Below, one piece after another: positions 9,403 to 17,756 of a DNA stretch of 64,000 nucleotides. The notes under the pieces are model-generated. The model had not been told where the DNA came from. It was given only the letters and a program-made list of their open reading frames with translations, and did not search any database. The number at the start of each line of letters is the position of its first letter. The first letter of the stretch is position 1. Origin of the DNA: Pseudoalteromonas sp. S16_S37 (GTDB taxonomy: Bacteria > Pseudomonadota > Gammaproteobacteria > Enterobacterales > Alteromonadaceae). The translations under genes and the position numbers were made by a program. The stretch is from positions 158,046 to 222,045 of the forward strand of contig NZ_JAAUWV010000003.1 in assembly GCF_014694405.1 (NCBI RefSeq). Direction: 5' to 3'.

Positions 9403-10170
9403 GTGGATTTAGCAACCGTTATTGGGATCCTAGGCGCAATAGGCCTGATTGTGATGTCCATGTTCATGAGTAGCGACGGTGAAATAATCATGTTTGCCGA
9501 TGCTGCTTCTGCTGTTATTGTTTTCGGTGGTTCACTCTTTATCGTTTTGGCTAATTTTAGCACGCCAAAGTTCTTCGTCATTGGTAAAGTTGTGGGCAAG
9601 GCTTTTATGTTTAAAATTGAGACACCTGAGGAGCTAATTGAAAAAGCGGTTGAACTGGCAGACTCAGCGCGTAAGGGCGGATTCTTAGCGTTAGAAGAAG
9701 CGGATATCCCAAATTCATTTATGCGCAAAGGCGTTGATATGTTAGTCGACGGTCATGATGCAGACGTTGTACGAGCTACTTTGCAAAAAGATATCTCGTT
9801 AACAACAAACCGTCACGATGAAGGGGCGTCTTTATTCAAAAAGCTCGGTGATATAGCTCCTGCAATGGGGATGATAGGTACTCTAATTGGTTTGGTTGCT
9901 ATGCTTTCGAATATGGATGACCCAAAAGCGATAGGTCCAGCGATGGCAGTTGCCTTGTTAACTACCTTATATGGCGCATTTCTTGCGAACGTTGTCGCCA
10001 TCCCTATCCAGTCTAAATTAGAGCTTAGAAGAGATGAAGAAGAGCTAAATCAAAGGCTCATTCTTGATGCCATTCTCGGAATTCAAGACGGTCAAAACCC
10101 TAAAGTCATTGAAGGCATTCTGAAAAACTATCTGCCAGCATCTAAACGCTTGCATGAGAAAGAGGAATAG
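9403..10170 (+). CDS. pomA: Flagellar stator protein PomA (MotA/TolQ/ExbB family)
   Basis: Inner-membrane stator subunit that, with PomB, couples ion flow (sodium in the Pom type) to rotation of the polar flagellum. The 255-residue protein has the expected helices near 2-20 and 28-50, a cytoplasmic loop with the charged residues that touch FliG, and a C-terminal helix pair with GDIAPAMGMIGTLIGL and ALLTTLYGAFLANV, both hallmarks. The start is GTG 9403 with GGAGG 4 nt upstream; the ATG at 9401 is out of frame. pomB follows after 5 bp. Placement beside xseB-ispA-dxs is shared with vibrios and alteromonads. Confidence 0.95.
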   Translation: MDLATVIGILGAIGLIVMSMFMSSDGEIIMFADAASAVIVFGGSLFIVLANFSTPKFFVIGKVVGKAFMFKIETPEELIEKAVELADSARKGGFLALEEADIPNSFMRKGVDMLVDGHDADVVRATLQKDISLTTNRHDEGASLFKKLGDIAPAMGMIGTLIGLVAMLSNMDDPKAIGPAMAVALLTTLYGAFLANVVAIPIQSKLELRRDEEELNQRLILDAILGIQDGQNPKVIEGILKNYLPASKRLHEKEE

Positions 10171-10175
10171 CGCTG

Positions 10176-11111
10176 ATGTCTGAAGAAAAAGAATGTAAAT
10201 GTCCACCCCCTGGGCTGCCAGCTTGGATGGGGACATTTGCAGATCTGATGTCTTTGCTGATGTGCTTTTTCGTACTTCTTTTGGCGTTTTCGGAAATGGA
10301 CGTTCTGAAGTTCAAACAAATCGCGGGCTCGATGAAGTTCGCTTTTGGTGTACAAAACAAAATTGAAGTAAAAGACATTCCAAAAGGAACCAGTGTAATA
10401 GCGATGGAATTCACACCAGGTAAGCCTGAACCTACACCTATAGAAACTATCCAGCAGCAAACCGTGGAAATGACACAACAAATGCTAGAGTTTCAGGCTG
10501 GTGAAGAAAGCTCAGCAGGGGGCAGACAAGAGCAACGTGGTAACAAGCGTGGTGGTGAATCTCAAAGCACTTCTCAAGAACAAGCAATGACGCAATCTAT
10601 TTCAGCGGCAGAGCAAGAGCAAGTGAATGAGCTGGTGAAGAAAATAGCCCAGCAGCTAGAAAAGCAAATTATGGATGGCGCGATAGAGCTTGAATCTTTA
10701 GGTCAGCAAATCATTATACGTATTCAAGAGAATGGAGCGTTTCCTTCGGGTAGTGCTTTTTTACAACCGAAATTTACGCCGACAATTTTAGAAATTGCAA
10801 ACTTATTGAAGGATGTACCAGGTGAGATCACGGTATCAGGGCATACTGATGACTATCAAGTCAGTAACGAGCTATATAGTAATAATTGGGATTTATCGGC
10901 AACAAGAGCGGTTGCAGTAGCGAGTGAGATGGTTAAAGCCCCAGGCTTTGATAAAAACCGTTTAGTGGTTGTAGGGCACGCTGATACGCGGCCACTCGTA
11001 CCTAATGAAACCAATGCGGACAGAAGACGAAATCGTCGTGTAGAAATATCAATTTTACAAGGTAAACCGCAAGAGTCTGACCCAATTGAGGTTTCAGGAC
11101 AAAACAAATAA
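10176..11111 (+). CDS. pomB: Flagellar stator protein PomB (MotB/OmpA-like)
   Basis: Partner of PomA; anchors the stator to peptidoglycan and carries the ion-binding Asp. In 311 residues: a short cytoplasmic N-terminus with CKCPPPGLPAWMGTFADLMS, the essential membrane Asp at D23, one transmembrane helix (about 22-42), a Gln/Glu-rich linker, and a C-terminal OmpA-type peptidoglycan-binding domain (about 185-300) with SGHTDDYQVSNELYSNNWDLS and NRRVEISI. Sodium rather than proton specificity is inferred from the Pom-type context. Confidence 0.95.
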   Translation: MSEEKECKCPPPGLPAWMGTFADLMSLLMCFFVLLLAFSEMDVLKFKQIAGSMKFAFGVQNKIEVKDIPKGTSVIAMEFTPGKPEPTPIETIQQQTVEMTQQMLEFQAGEESSAGGRQEQRGNKRGGESQSTSQEQAMTQSISAAEQEQVNELVKKIAQQLEKQIMDGAIELESLGQQIIIRIQENGAFPSGSAFLQPKFTPTILEIANLLKDVPGEITVSGHTDDYQVSNELYSNNWDLSATRAVAVASEMVKAPGFDKNRLVVVGHADTRPLVPNETNADRRRNRRVEISILQGKPQESDPIEVSGQNK

Positions 11112-11137
11112 AGCAGCCAGTGGCTGCTTTATTTTTA
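11110..11137 (+). terminator. Terminator after pomB
   Basis: Inverted repeat AAAGCAGCCA (11110-11119) / TGGCTGCTTT (11121-11130) followed by ATTTTTATT. It overlaps the pomB stop codon and also lies between convergent pomB and the permease gene. Confidence 0.8.
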
Positions 11138-11163
11138 TTACCTAACTTAGGTTTGCAAACTAA

Positions 11164-12369
11164 CTAACCCAATGACGGAATAACCCCGCTCATCTGTAGC
11201 ATCTGCGCAATAATGATTAGCAGGCCGCACAATGCGGCAACAGCCAGACCAAGAGAGCCCCCTCTAACTTGATAACCTTGAGTTTGTAAACCATGTCTAC
11301 GTTGTGACCAAACCATGGCTACAGGCAGAAAAACCGCCAGTATTACCAGTGCAATTGCCGCATAACCCAACGCCATGATAAATCCTTTTGGATAGAATAA
11401 GGCAAAGCCAAGTGGTGGTAAAAACGTAATTAATGCTGTTTTGCTGCGATCCAGTCTGCCATTGCCTTTTTTGAATGCATCAGCAAAGAAGTCAAATAAG
11501 CCTAAGCTTACGCCTAAAAATGAGGTAGCGAGGGCTAAGTCTGCAAATACAGTAACAAATGTGCTGATATGAGGGTTGTGTGCAATACTCGATATGTTAT
11601 TTACAAAGCCAGATAAACCATTACTTTGCATTAAATTTTGCTGGCTCATTACACCTTGGCTTAGCAGCTGCCAGAATACATAAATCACCAGCGGCAGTGC
11701 GGCACCAAACATCATAACACGACGCAGAGACTTAATATCTAAACCAACGTACTTCACAATTGAAGGAATTGAACCGTGAAAGCCAAACGAAGTGAAGATA
11801 ACAGGAATAGCGGATAGCACCAGTCCTTGTTGAATAGGCATATCGAGCAGGTGCTGGCCGTGTACATAGGGGCTTAAAACAAAAAACAAACTGGCAAGTA
11901 CAGTAATTTTGACTGCAAAAAGCACTTTATTAAGTTTATCTACCGTGCTTGTACCTGCAGTAACAACACTTGCAACCAAGATAGCTAATAAAATAGACCC
12001 AGCTTGAGGCGCAACTTCTATACCAAGCACATTACTCATTTTTTCTTGTAGTTGTGCGCCACCGCCAGCAATATAGGCTGCACATAACGCATAAAACAAA
12101 AATACCATCGCAAAGTTTGCAATATATTGTCCGCGTTTTCCCAATATTGATTTAGCAAGGGTATTAAGTGTTGCGTCAGCACTGGCATATTGGTGAAGCT
12201 CCAGCATCAGAAGAGCAGTGTAAGTCATCAGCATCCAAGACAGCAAAATCAGTATTAACGCTGTTGTAAAGCCAAGCCCTGCAGATGCAATAGGTAGCGC
12301 TAACATTCCTGCACCTATGGTTGTACCTGCAACGATCAGCATACTCCCCAGTGTTTTATTTTTAAGCAC
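11164..12369 (-). CDS. Aromatic amino acid permease (TyrP/Mtr family)
   Basis: Inner-membrane transporter of 401 aa with about 11 hydrophobic helices. The N-terminus has the family signature GSMLIVAGTTIGAGMLALP, and FTSFGFHGSIPSIVKYVG near residue 191 is typical of the tyrosine/tryptophan-specific HAAAP group (TyrP, Mtr, TnaB). Proton-coupled uptake of tyrosine or tryptophan is the family role; the exact substrate cannot be read here. GTG 12369 is the start, with AGGGG seven nt upstream. A TyrR-like box (12460-12477) about 90 bp upstream supports an aromatic amino acid role. Confidence 0.85.
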   Translation of the reverse strand: MLKNKTLGSMLIVAGTTIGAGMLALPIASAGLGFTTALILILLSWMLMTYTALLMLELHQYASADATLNTLAKSILGKRGQYIANFAMVFLFYALCAAYIAGGGAQLQEKMSNVLGIEVAPQAGSILLAILVASVVTAGTSTVDKLNKVLFAVKITVLASLFFVLSPYVHGQHLLDMPIQQGLVLSAIPVIFTSFGFHGSIPSIVKYVGLDIKSLRRVMMFGAALPLVIYVFWQLLSQGVMSQQNLMQSNGLSGFVNNISSIAHNPHISTFVTVFADLALATSFLGVSLGLFDFFADAFKKGNGRLDRSKTALITFLPPLGFALFYPKGFIMALGYAAIALVILAVFLPVAMVWSQRRHGLQTQGYQVRGGSLGLAVAALCGLLIIIAQMLQMSGVIPSLG

Positions 12370-12459
12370 AAATTGCCCCTTTGTATGTGAGAGAGTCCAG
12401 CAAGATATACTGGCGTGTAAAAAAATGAAATAGTTTTGCTACAAATCAATGTTAACGAT

Positions 12460-12477
12460 TGTAATCTATGTTTTACG
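12460..12477 (-). promoter_or_regulatory. TyrR-like operator upstream of the aromatic permease
   Basis: TGTAAT-N6-TTTACG matches the TyrR box TGTAAA-N6-TTTACA at 10 of 12 specified positions. It lies about 90 bp before the permease start. A half site TGTAAA at 12416-12421 lies closer to the gene. TyrR control of tyrP and mtr is established in E. coli; its use here is inference. Confidence 0.55.
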
Positions 12478-12572
12478 GGTTTTTAATTTAGGGACGAAAT
12501 GTAACAAATTCTTTGCCACATAATGGTCTTACCTGATAAAACAAAGGAATGAAATTGTAGATATGTAAGCAT

Positions 12573-12596
12573 AAAAAAAGCGCCTTGAAGGCGCTT
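12573..12596 (-). terminator. Terminator of the lip operon
   Basis: On the minus strand: AAGCGCCTT stem, single-base core, complementary AAGGCGCTT, then a run of seven T. Sits 17 bp after the lipA stop. Confidence 0.85.
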
Positions 12597-12612
12597 CTTA
12601 AAATACAGTGTT

Positions 12613-13578
12613 TTACTTCACTTCTTTACCAGCGGCTTGCTGATCTGCGTGATAACTAGAGCGCACAAAAGGACCACATGCCGCATGAACGAAACCAATT
12701 TCATCAGCATACTCTTTTAATGCATCAAATTCTGCAGGCGGTACATAGCGTTTAACTGGCAAGTGATGTTTTGAAGGCTGTAAATATTGACCGACAGTCA
12801 ACATATCTACGTTGTGCTCACGTAAATCTCTGAGTACTTCTTCGATTTCCGACATTTCTTCGCCCAAGCCAACCATCAAACCAGACTTGGTTTTTACATT
12901 TGGGTGCGCTTCTTTAAAACGACGCAGTAGTTCCAACGACCACTTATAATCTGCACCTGGTCGCGCTAACTTGTATAAGCGCGGCGCAGTTTCTAAGTTA
13001 TGATTAAACACATCCGGTGGAGTTTGGGTTAAGATTTCTAGTGCGCGCTCCATACGACCACGAAAATCAGGTACTAAAATCTCTATCGTGATATGTGGGT
13101 TGTGCTTACGAATAGCAGTGATGCAATCAGCAAAGTGCTGTGCGCCACCATCGCGCAAATCATCTCTGTCTACTGACGTGATCACCACATAGCTTAGTTT
13201 CATATCTTTAATTGTCAGTGCTAACTTCTCAGGTTCTTCAGCATCAGGCTTAAGAGGACGGCCGTGCGCAACATCACAAAATGGACAACGACGTGTACAA
13301 ATCGCACCTAAGATCATGAATGTAGCGGTACCATGGTTAAAGCATTCAGATAGGTTTGGACAAGACGCTTCTTCGCATACTGAATGTAAGCCGTGCTTAC
13401 GCATTGCTTGTTTAATGCCATCAATGCGCTCGCTCGATTTTGGCAAGCGGATCTTCAACCAATCAGGTTTGCGTAGCATCTCTTGTCTTTCAGTGGGAAG
13501 CACTTTAACGGGGATCAATGCCATTTTCTCGGCATCTCTAAGTTTTACCCCTGGCTCCATTTTTACTGGTTTACTCAT
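12613..13578 (-). CDS. lipA: Lipoyl synthase
   Basis: Radical-SAM enzyme that inserts two sulfurs into protein-bound octanoate to make lipoate. The 321-residue protein shows both iron-sulfur cluster motifs: the auxiliary cluster Cys68, Cys73 and Cys79 ([12 protein letters not shown]) and the radical-SAM CxxxCxxC at Cys94, Cys98 and Cys101 (CTRRCPFC). The C-terminal RSSY motif that completes the auxiliary cluster is present as VRSSYHAD. It overlaps lipB by 4 bp, so octanoyl transfer and sulfur insertion are co-translated. Confidence 0.98.
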   Translation of the reverse strand: MSKPVKMEPGVKLRDAEKMALIPVKVLPTERQEMLRKPDWLKIRLPKSSERIDGIKQAMRKHGLHSVCEEASCPNLSECFNHGTATFMILGAICTRRCPFCDVAHGRPLKPDAEEPEKLALTIKDMKLSYVVITSVDRDDLRDGGAQHFADCITAIRKHNPHITIEILVPDFRGRMERALEILTQTPPDVFNHNLETAPRLYKLARPGADYKWSLELLRRFKEAHPNVKTKSGLMVGLGEEMSEIEEVLRDLREHNVDMLTVGQYLQPSKHHLPVKRYVPPAEFDALKEYADEIGFVHAACGPFVRSSYHADQQAAGKEVK

Positions 13579-14246
13579 TCGTTTTCAAACCCTTGTGTTT
13601 GCTCTACAACTTCAGCATTAAGTCGCTTTAGCATGTGTTTGACTAGCCCGTTACCCACTTCTTCCATCGAGGAAGGGCCGTTTAATTCGCTTGTTTGCAC
13701 CATATTCATACCAGCATAACCACATGGGTTTATACGTAAAAATGGCGACATATCCATGTTTACATTCAGTGCTAAGCCATGAAAAGAACAGCCTCGTCTG
13801 ACTCTCAGTCCTAAGGAGGCAATTTTGCTATTATCTACGTATACGCCTGGAGCATCGGCTTTCGCGTACGCGGTAATATTGTGCTCAGCTAGAAAGTCTA
13901 TGATGCATTGCTCTAACCAAGTGACCAGTTCACGCACGCCTATCTTTAGACGGCGTAAATTGAACAGCACATACATCATTTGTTGTCCTGGACCATGGTA
14001 GGTCACTTGCCCTCCGCGATCGACTTTAATCACCTGAATGTCACCGGGGGCAAGTAAGTGTTCGTCTTTACCTGCTTGTCCTTGTGTGAATACGCTTTCA
14101 TGTTCAACAAGCCAAATTTCATCAGCGCTGTTGTCGTCGCGCTGATCTGTATATGCTTGCATGCGTTGCCAAATAGGCTCATAGCTACGTAGGCCAAGCT
14201 GGCGTACGATCACTTTATGTTGGCTCATCGTCGTCGTTATGCTCAT
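13575..14246 (-). CDS. lipB: Octanoyl-(acyl-carrier-protein) protein N-octanoyltransferase
   Basis: Transfers octanoate from ACP to the lipoyl domains of 2-oxoacid dehydrogenases. The catalytic pair is visible: Lys in [19 protein letters not shown] and Cys in [22 protein letters not shown], which forms the substrate cleft, is intact. The 223-aa length is normal. The ATG at 14246 shares one base with the ybeD stop (TAATG); an internal ATG six codons later is a possible alternative. Second gene of ybeD-lipB-lipA. Confidence 0.97.
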   Translation of the reverse strand: MSITTTMSQHKVIVRQLGLRSYEPIWQRMQAYTDQRDDNSADEIWLVEHESVFTQGQAGKDEHLLAPGDIQVIKVDRGGQVTYHGPGQQMMYVLFNLRRLKIGVRELVTWLEQCIIDFLAEHNITAYAKADAPGVYVDNSKIASLGLRVRRGCSFHGLALNVNMDMSPFLRINPCGYAGMNMVQTSELNGPSSMEEVGNGLVKHMLKRLNAEVVEQTQGFENE

Positions 14247-14524
14247 TAAAGTACGTGACGGACGTCTTCTAACGAGCCAATTTCAGTGTAAATTTGTTCA
14301 ATGTGTTCTTTTGACGTCACTGTGACTACGACAGTAATTGACTCATAATTGCCTTTACTACTTGGTTTCACTCTTGGCGCGTAATCACCAGGTGCCATCA
14401 CTTGAAGTTTGCTTAACACTTGGTCCGTAAGGCTCACGTTTGCAACACCCATAATTTTGAAGGTGAATGGGCATGGGAATTCTAAGTACTCATCAAACTT
14501 AGTATTTTTTACTGGCTTTACCAC
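14246..14524 (-). CDS. ybeD: YbeD/DUF493 family regulatory protein
   Basis: A 92-residue ACT-like fold protein conserved between dacA and lipB in enterics and relatives; molecular role not established. The family core is visible: [13 protein letters not shown] near residues 16-28 and [18 protein letters not shown] near 52-69. GTG 14524 is the start, with GAGGA seven nt upstream. It is translationally coupled to lipB. Confidence 0.93.
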   Translation of the reverse strand: MVKPVKNTKFDEYLEFPCPFTFKIMGVANVSLTDQVLSKLQVMAPGDYAPRVKPSSKGNYESITVVVTVTSKEHIEQIYTEIGSLEDVRHVL

Positions 14525-14629
14525 TTAGGTGTCCTCACTACTGGAACTATCTTGCTTATTTGCAAGTTTAACAAATCGGCTTATGGTTACTAACCGAGAA
14601 TAATGGCGGCATTCTAACATTTTTGTGGC

Positions 14630-14658
14630 AAAAAAAAACGCCTCACAAGGGAGGCGTT
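14630..14658 (-). terminator. Terminator after dacA
   Basis: On the minus strand AACGCCTC, 6-nt loop, GAGGCGTT, then a run of eight or nine T. It separates dacA from ybeD-lipB-lipA, which therefore probably has its own promoter in 14525-14629. Confidence 0.85.
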
Positions 14659-14675
14659 CATTTATGATTTTTAAA

Positions 14676-15839
14676 TTATTGTGCGATCTGTAAACGTAAA
14701 TAGTCGTAGATCTTAGAGAAGAAACTGCCTTCGCCAACTTCTTCAAGTGTTACAAGTGGATATTGAGCAATTTCTTCGCCTTCAAGTTGTAAGAACAAAG
14801 TACCTACTTTGCTGCCTTTCGCTAGAGGTGCTTGAAGTGTTTTATCTAACTCAAAGTTTGCTTTTAGGTTTTTACGTTGTCCACGAGGTATCGTGATTGG
14901 CGTGTCTTGTAAAATACCCAGCGAAACAGTTTCTTTGTTACCCATCCAAATGCGCTGCTCGGCAAAGCTATCACCGGCTTTATAAGGGGTGATGGTTTCA
15001 AAAAATCTAAAGCCGTAGTTCAGTAGCTTTTTGCTTTCAACCTTACGAGCTCGCTCACTCGCTGTGCCCATAACCACTGCAATTAGACGCATATCATCTT
15101 TTGTTGCGGATGTGACTAGGCTGTAGCCTGCATCCGACGTATGACCTGTTTTAATACCATCCACATCAAGGCTGGCGTCCCACAGTAGGGTGTTTCGGTT
15201 ATATTGTTTTATACCATTGAAGGTAAAAGACTTTTCTTTATAAAGCGCATACTCATCAGGCACATCACGGATAAGGGCTGCACCAAGCGTCGCCATATCA
15301 CGTGGGGTGGTGTAGTGCTCATCGGTATCTAGACCATGGCTGTTAATAAAATGGGTATTGGTCATGCCAAGCTTTTCTGCATGGGCATTCATCAGATCTG
15401 CAAACGCGCTCTCACTGCCAGCAATGTGCTCCGCCATTGCAACACAGGCATCATTGCCTGACTGAATGATAATGCCGCGATTTAAGTCATCCACGCTTAC
15501 TTGTTTTCCTACTTCGATAAACATTTTTGATGACTCTGGGAAATTTTTCGCCCATGCCTTTTCACTGATAGTGACCATGTCACTTGGTGATATATTTCCT
15601 GCATTTATTTCAGTACCAATGACGTAGCTTGTCATCATCTTAGTAAGACTAGCAGGTGCAAGTCTAGTATCCGCTTCACCTTCAGCAATGACTTTGCCAG
15701 TCGTAAAATCAACTAAAAAATAACCTTTGGCGTTAACTTGGGGAGGCGATGGCAAAATTTGTGCGTTGGCTGCAAAAATAGAAGTAGAACACACAAGGGC
15801 GCAAATCTGAGTAATAAATTTTGATTTTAATAAAGTCAT
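14676..15839 (-). CDS. dacA: D-alanyl-D-alanine carboxypeptidase (PBP5/6 type)
   Basis: Periplasmic penicillin-binding protein that trims the terminal D-Ala from peptidoglycan pentapeptides, helping keep cell shape. In 387 aa: a signal peptide cleaved near residue 26 (FAANA), catalytic SLTK (Ser64, Lys67), SGN in QSGNDACVAM, KTG in IKTGHTSDAGY, a beta-rich PBP5 C-terminal domain, and a terminal amphipathic helix (SFFSKIYDYLRLQ) that anchors it to the membrane. Lies after rlpA in the mrd cluster. Confidence 0.96.
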   Translation of the reverse strand: MTLLKSKFITQICALVCSTSIFAANAQILPSPPQVNAKGYFLVDFTTGKVIAEGEADTRLAPASLTKMMTSYVIGTEINAGNISPSDMVTISEKAWAKNFPESSKMFIEVGKQVSVDDLNRGIIIQSGNDACVAMAEHIAGSESAFADLMNAHAEKLGMTNTHFINSHGLDTDEHYTTPRDMATLGAALIRDVPDEYALYKEKSFTFNGIKQYNRNTLLWDASLDVDGIKTGHTSDAGYSLVTSATKDDMRLIAVVMGTASERARKVESKKLLNYGFRFFETITPYKAGDSFAEQRIWMGNKETVSLGILQDTPITIPRGQRKNLKANFELDKTLQAPLAKGSKVGTLFLQLEGEEIAQYPLVTLEEVGEGSFFSKIYDYLRLQIAQ

Positions 15840-15885
15840 TATGCTCGCAATTTTAAGTTTGGTTAGTCAGCGTCACCGCAATATT

Positions 15886-16650
15886 CTAAAGTTGTTGTTC
15901 ACTATAAAGCAAGAAGGCTTGGGTAAATTCACCTTTTCGCAAGTTATTTAACACAGTCTGTGCGTGTTCATCACCTTGCATTGGCCCCAAGCGTAATTTG
16001 TATAGTCCATTTTCTAATGTGATCACGTTATCAAGGTCCATCTTTTGTTTTAAAGAGTTCGCCATCTCTTGAATTTTGTCTAATTGGCTACCCGCAGCTA
16101 CTTGAATATAAGTTAGGCGTGGCGCTTGGCGCTCAAGGGTAATGGCTTCAACCTTAACATTGGCTGTACCATTTAAGTGATAACCTAACTTGTATGCCGC
16201 TGCATAAGATAGGTCAATGAGCCTGTCATCATGAAAAGGACCACGGTCATTAACCCGCACAATAGCGCTCTTGCCGTTATCTAGGTTAGTTACTTTAACA
16301 AAACTGGGTAGTGGTAACGTTTTATGTGCAGCGGTCATATCAAACATATTGAATATTTCGCCATTTGAGGTGTGATAGCCATGGAACTTTCGGCCATACC
16401 AAGATGCAACGCCTTGCTCAACATACCCTTTTTCGTCCGACATAGGCGTATATTGCTTGCCAAGTACTACGTATGGCCGTCCTGCAGCGACGCTTTTGGC
16501 TTCGTTAGTTACCACCGCGTCTTGCATTTCCAGTACGGTGGGTACTCGCAGAGGGGCTTTATCATGTTTTATATGGTAACGGTTGCTACAGGCACTTAGC
16601 ATGGGCATCAAAAATAAACACCAAGCAATTTTTAGCCGTATTTTGTTCAT
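15886..16650 (-). CDS. rlpA: Septal ring lytic transglycosylase RlpA (lipoprotein)
   Basis: Outer-membrane lipoprotein; in Pseudomonas the homologue cleaves denuded peptidoglycan at septa. In 254 aa: lipobox LSAC with acylated Cys21; a double-psi beta-barrel domain with VASWYGRKFHGYHTSNGE near residue 82 and the conserved VRVNDRGPFHDDRLIDLS near 132; and a C-terminal SPOR domain (about 180-250) that recognises denuded glycan. It overlaps rodA by 4 bp. Confidence 0.95.
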   Translation of the reverse strand: MNKIRLKIAWCLFLMPMLSACSNRYHIKHDKAPLRVPTVLEMQDAVVTNEAKSVAAGRPYVVLGKQYTPMSDEKGYVEQGVASWYGRKFHGYHTSNGEIFNMFDMTAAHKTLPLPSFVKVTNLDNGKSAIVRVNDRGPFHDDRLIDLSYAAAYKLGYHLNGTANVKVEAITLERQAPRLTYIQVAAGSQLDKIQEMANSLKQKMDLDNVITLENGLYKLRLGPMQGDEHAQTVLNNLRKGEFTQAFLLYSEQQL

Positions 16651-17756
16651 GACTTCAGTAACATCCTCTTATCTGTTGCGATAGCCATAATAATGCCAAA
16701 ACCTGCCATCAACGTCACCATAGAAGTGCCTCCATAGCTGATAAGTGGCAGCGGCACACCGACTACGGGGAGTAGTCCCGATACCATGCCGATATTTACA
16801 AAGACATAAACAAAAAATGTGAGTGTTAGTGCACCAGCTAGTAGCTTACTAAAAGCATCCTGTGCATTCACTGCAATAAACAAACCGCGGCCTATAATAA
16901 ATAAGTAAACACTCAGCAGCATCACAACACCAAATAAACCGAACTCTTCGCTTAAAACCGAGAAAATAAAATCTGTGTGGCGCTCAGGGAGAAACTCCAG
17001 CTGAGACTGGGTGCCTTGCAGCCAACCTTTACCCTCGACACCGCCTGAACCAATAGCGATTTTTGATTGAATAATATGATATCCAGAACCAAGAGGATCG
17101 CTCTCAGGGTTCAAAAAGGTCAGTACGCGTTGTTTTTGATAGGCATGCATGCCGTAATGCCAAAATGCAAAGCCAGCAGGCCCCGCCAGTAGTGCAAACA
17201 TACCAATGAGTTTCCAACTTAATCCACAGAGAAACAGCACAAAAATGCCTGAACTGGCAATGAGAATAGAGGTGCCTAAATCGGGCTGTTCTTTAATTAA
17301 TATCGTCGGTACCAAAACAATCGTAAAACCAACAATCAAATTCCAAATTGAAGGTGGAAGGCGATGTTGCCCTATGTACCACGCAACCATCATAGGTACC
17401 GCAATTTTCATGATTTCTGAGGGCTGAAAACGGGTAATGCCTAAATCAAGCCAGCGCTGAGCACCTTTACTACTTACGCCAACAAATAACACCGCGATTA
17501 ACATACCTAAACCAAGCAGGTATAAAGGAATAACAATGCGCTTTAATGTATTGGGAGAGATCTGGGCCATAAATAGCATTGCGATGATAGCACCAGCCAT
17601 ACGGGTGCTGTGTCGAAGCATCATGCTCGTATCTTGGCCGCTAGCACTATAAACAACCGTTAAACTACCTAACATCATTAGTGTCAATGCTAAAAGCAAT
17701 GGCCAATCTAAGTGGACCCTTTGCCAAATAGTACGTTTATTGTGAAGGGAGGTCAT
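16647..17756 (-). CDS. mrdB: Rod-shape peptidoglycan glycosyltransferase RodA
   Basis: SEDS-family polytopic glycosyltransferase that polymerises lipid II during cell elongation, working with PBP2. The 369-residue protein has about ten membrane helices. SEDS signatures are visible: RWLDLGITRFQPSEIMKIA near 94, KEQPDLGTS near 154 (with the key Asp) and PLPLISYGGTS near 335. It overlaps mrdA (upstream) and rlpA (downstream) by 4 bp each, indicating tight translational coupling of the elongation pair. Confidence 0.97.
   Translation of the reverse strand: MTSLHNKRTIWQRVHLDWPLLLALTLMMLGSLTVVYSASGQDTSMMLRHSTRMAGAIIAMLFMAQISPNTLKRIVIPLYLLGLGMLIAVLFVGVSSKGAQRWLDLGITRFQPSEIMKIAVPMMVAWYIGQHRLPPSIWNLIVGFTIVLVPTILIKEQPDLGTSILIASSGIFVLFLCGLSWKLIGMFALLAGPAGFAFWHYGMHAYQKQRVLTFLNPESDPLGSGYHIIQSKIAIGSGGVEGKGWLQGTQSQLEFLPERHTDFIFSVLSEEFGLFGVVMLLSVYLFIIGRGLFIAVNAQDAFSKLLAGALTLTFFVYVFVNIGMVSGLLPVVGVPLPLISYGGTSMVTLMAGFGIIMAIATDKRMLLKS

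Noticed and set aside
10128..10481. 117-codon and 90-codon antisense ORFs across the pomA-pomB junction
   Set aside because: Antisense to two conserved genes; Phe/His/Cys-rich shadow sequences without a ribosome site.
14525..14746. 73-codon ORF overlapping the dacA 3' end
   Set aside because: Runs through the dacA terminator and the C-terminal anchor in another frame; composition not protein-like.
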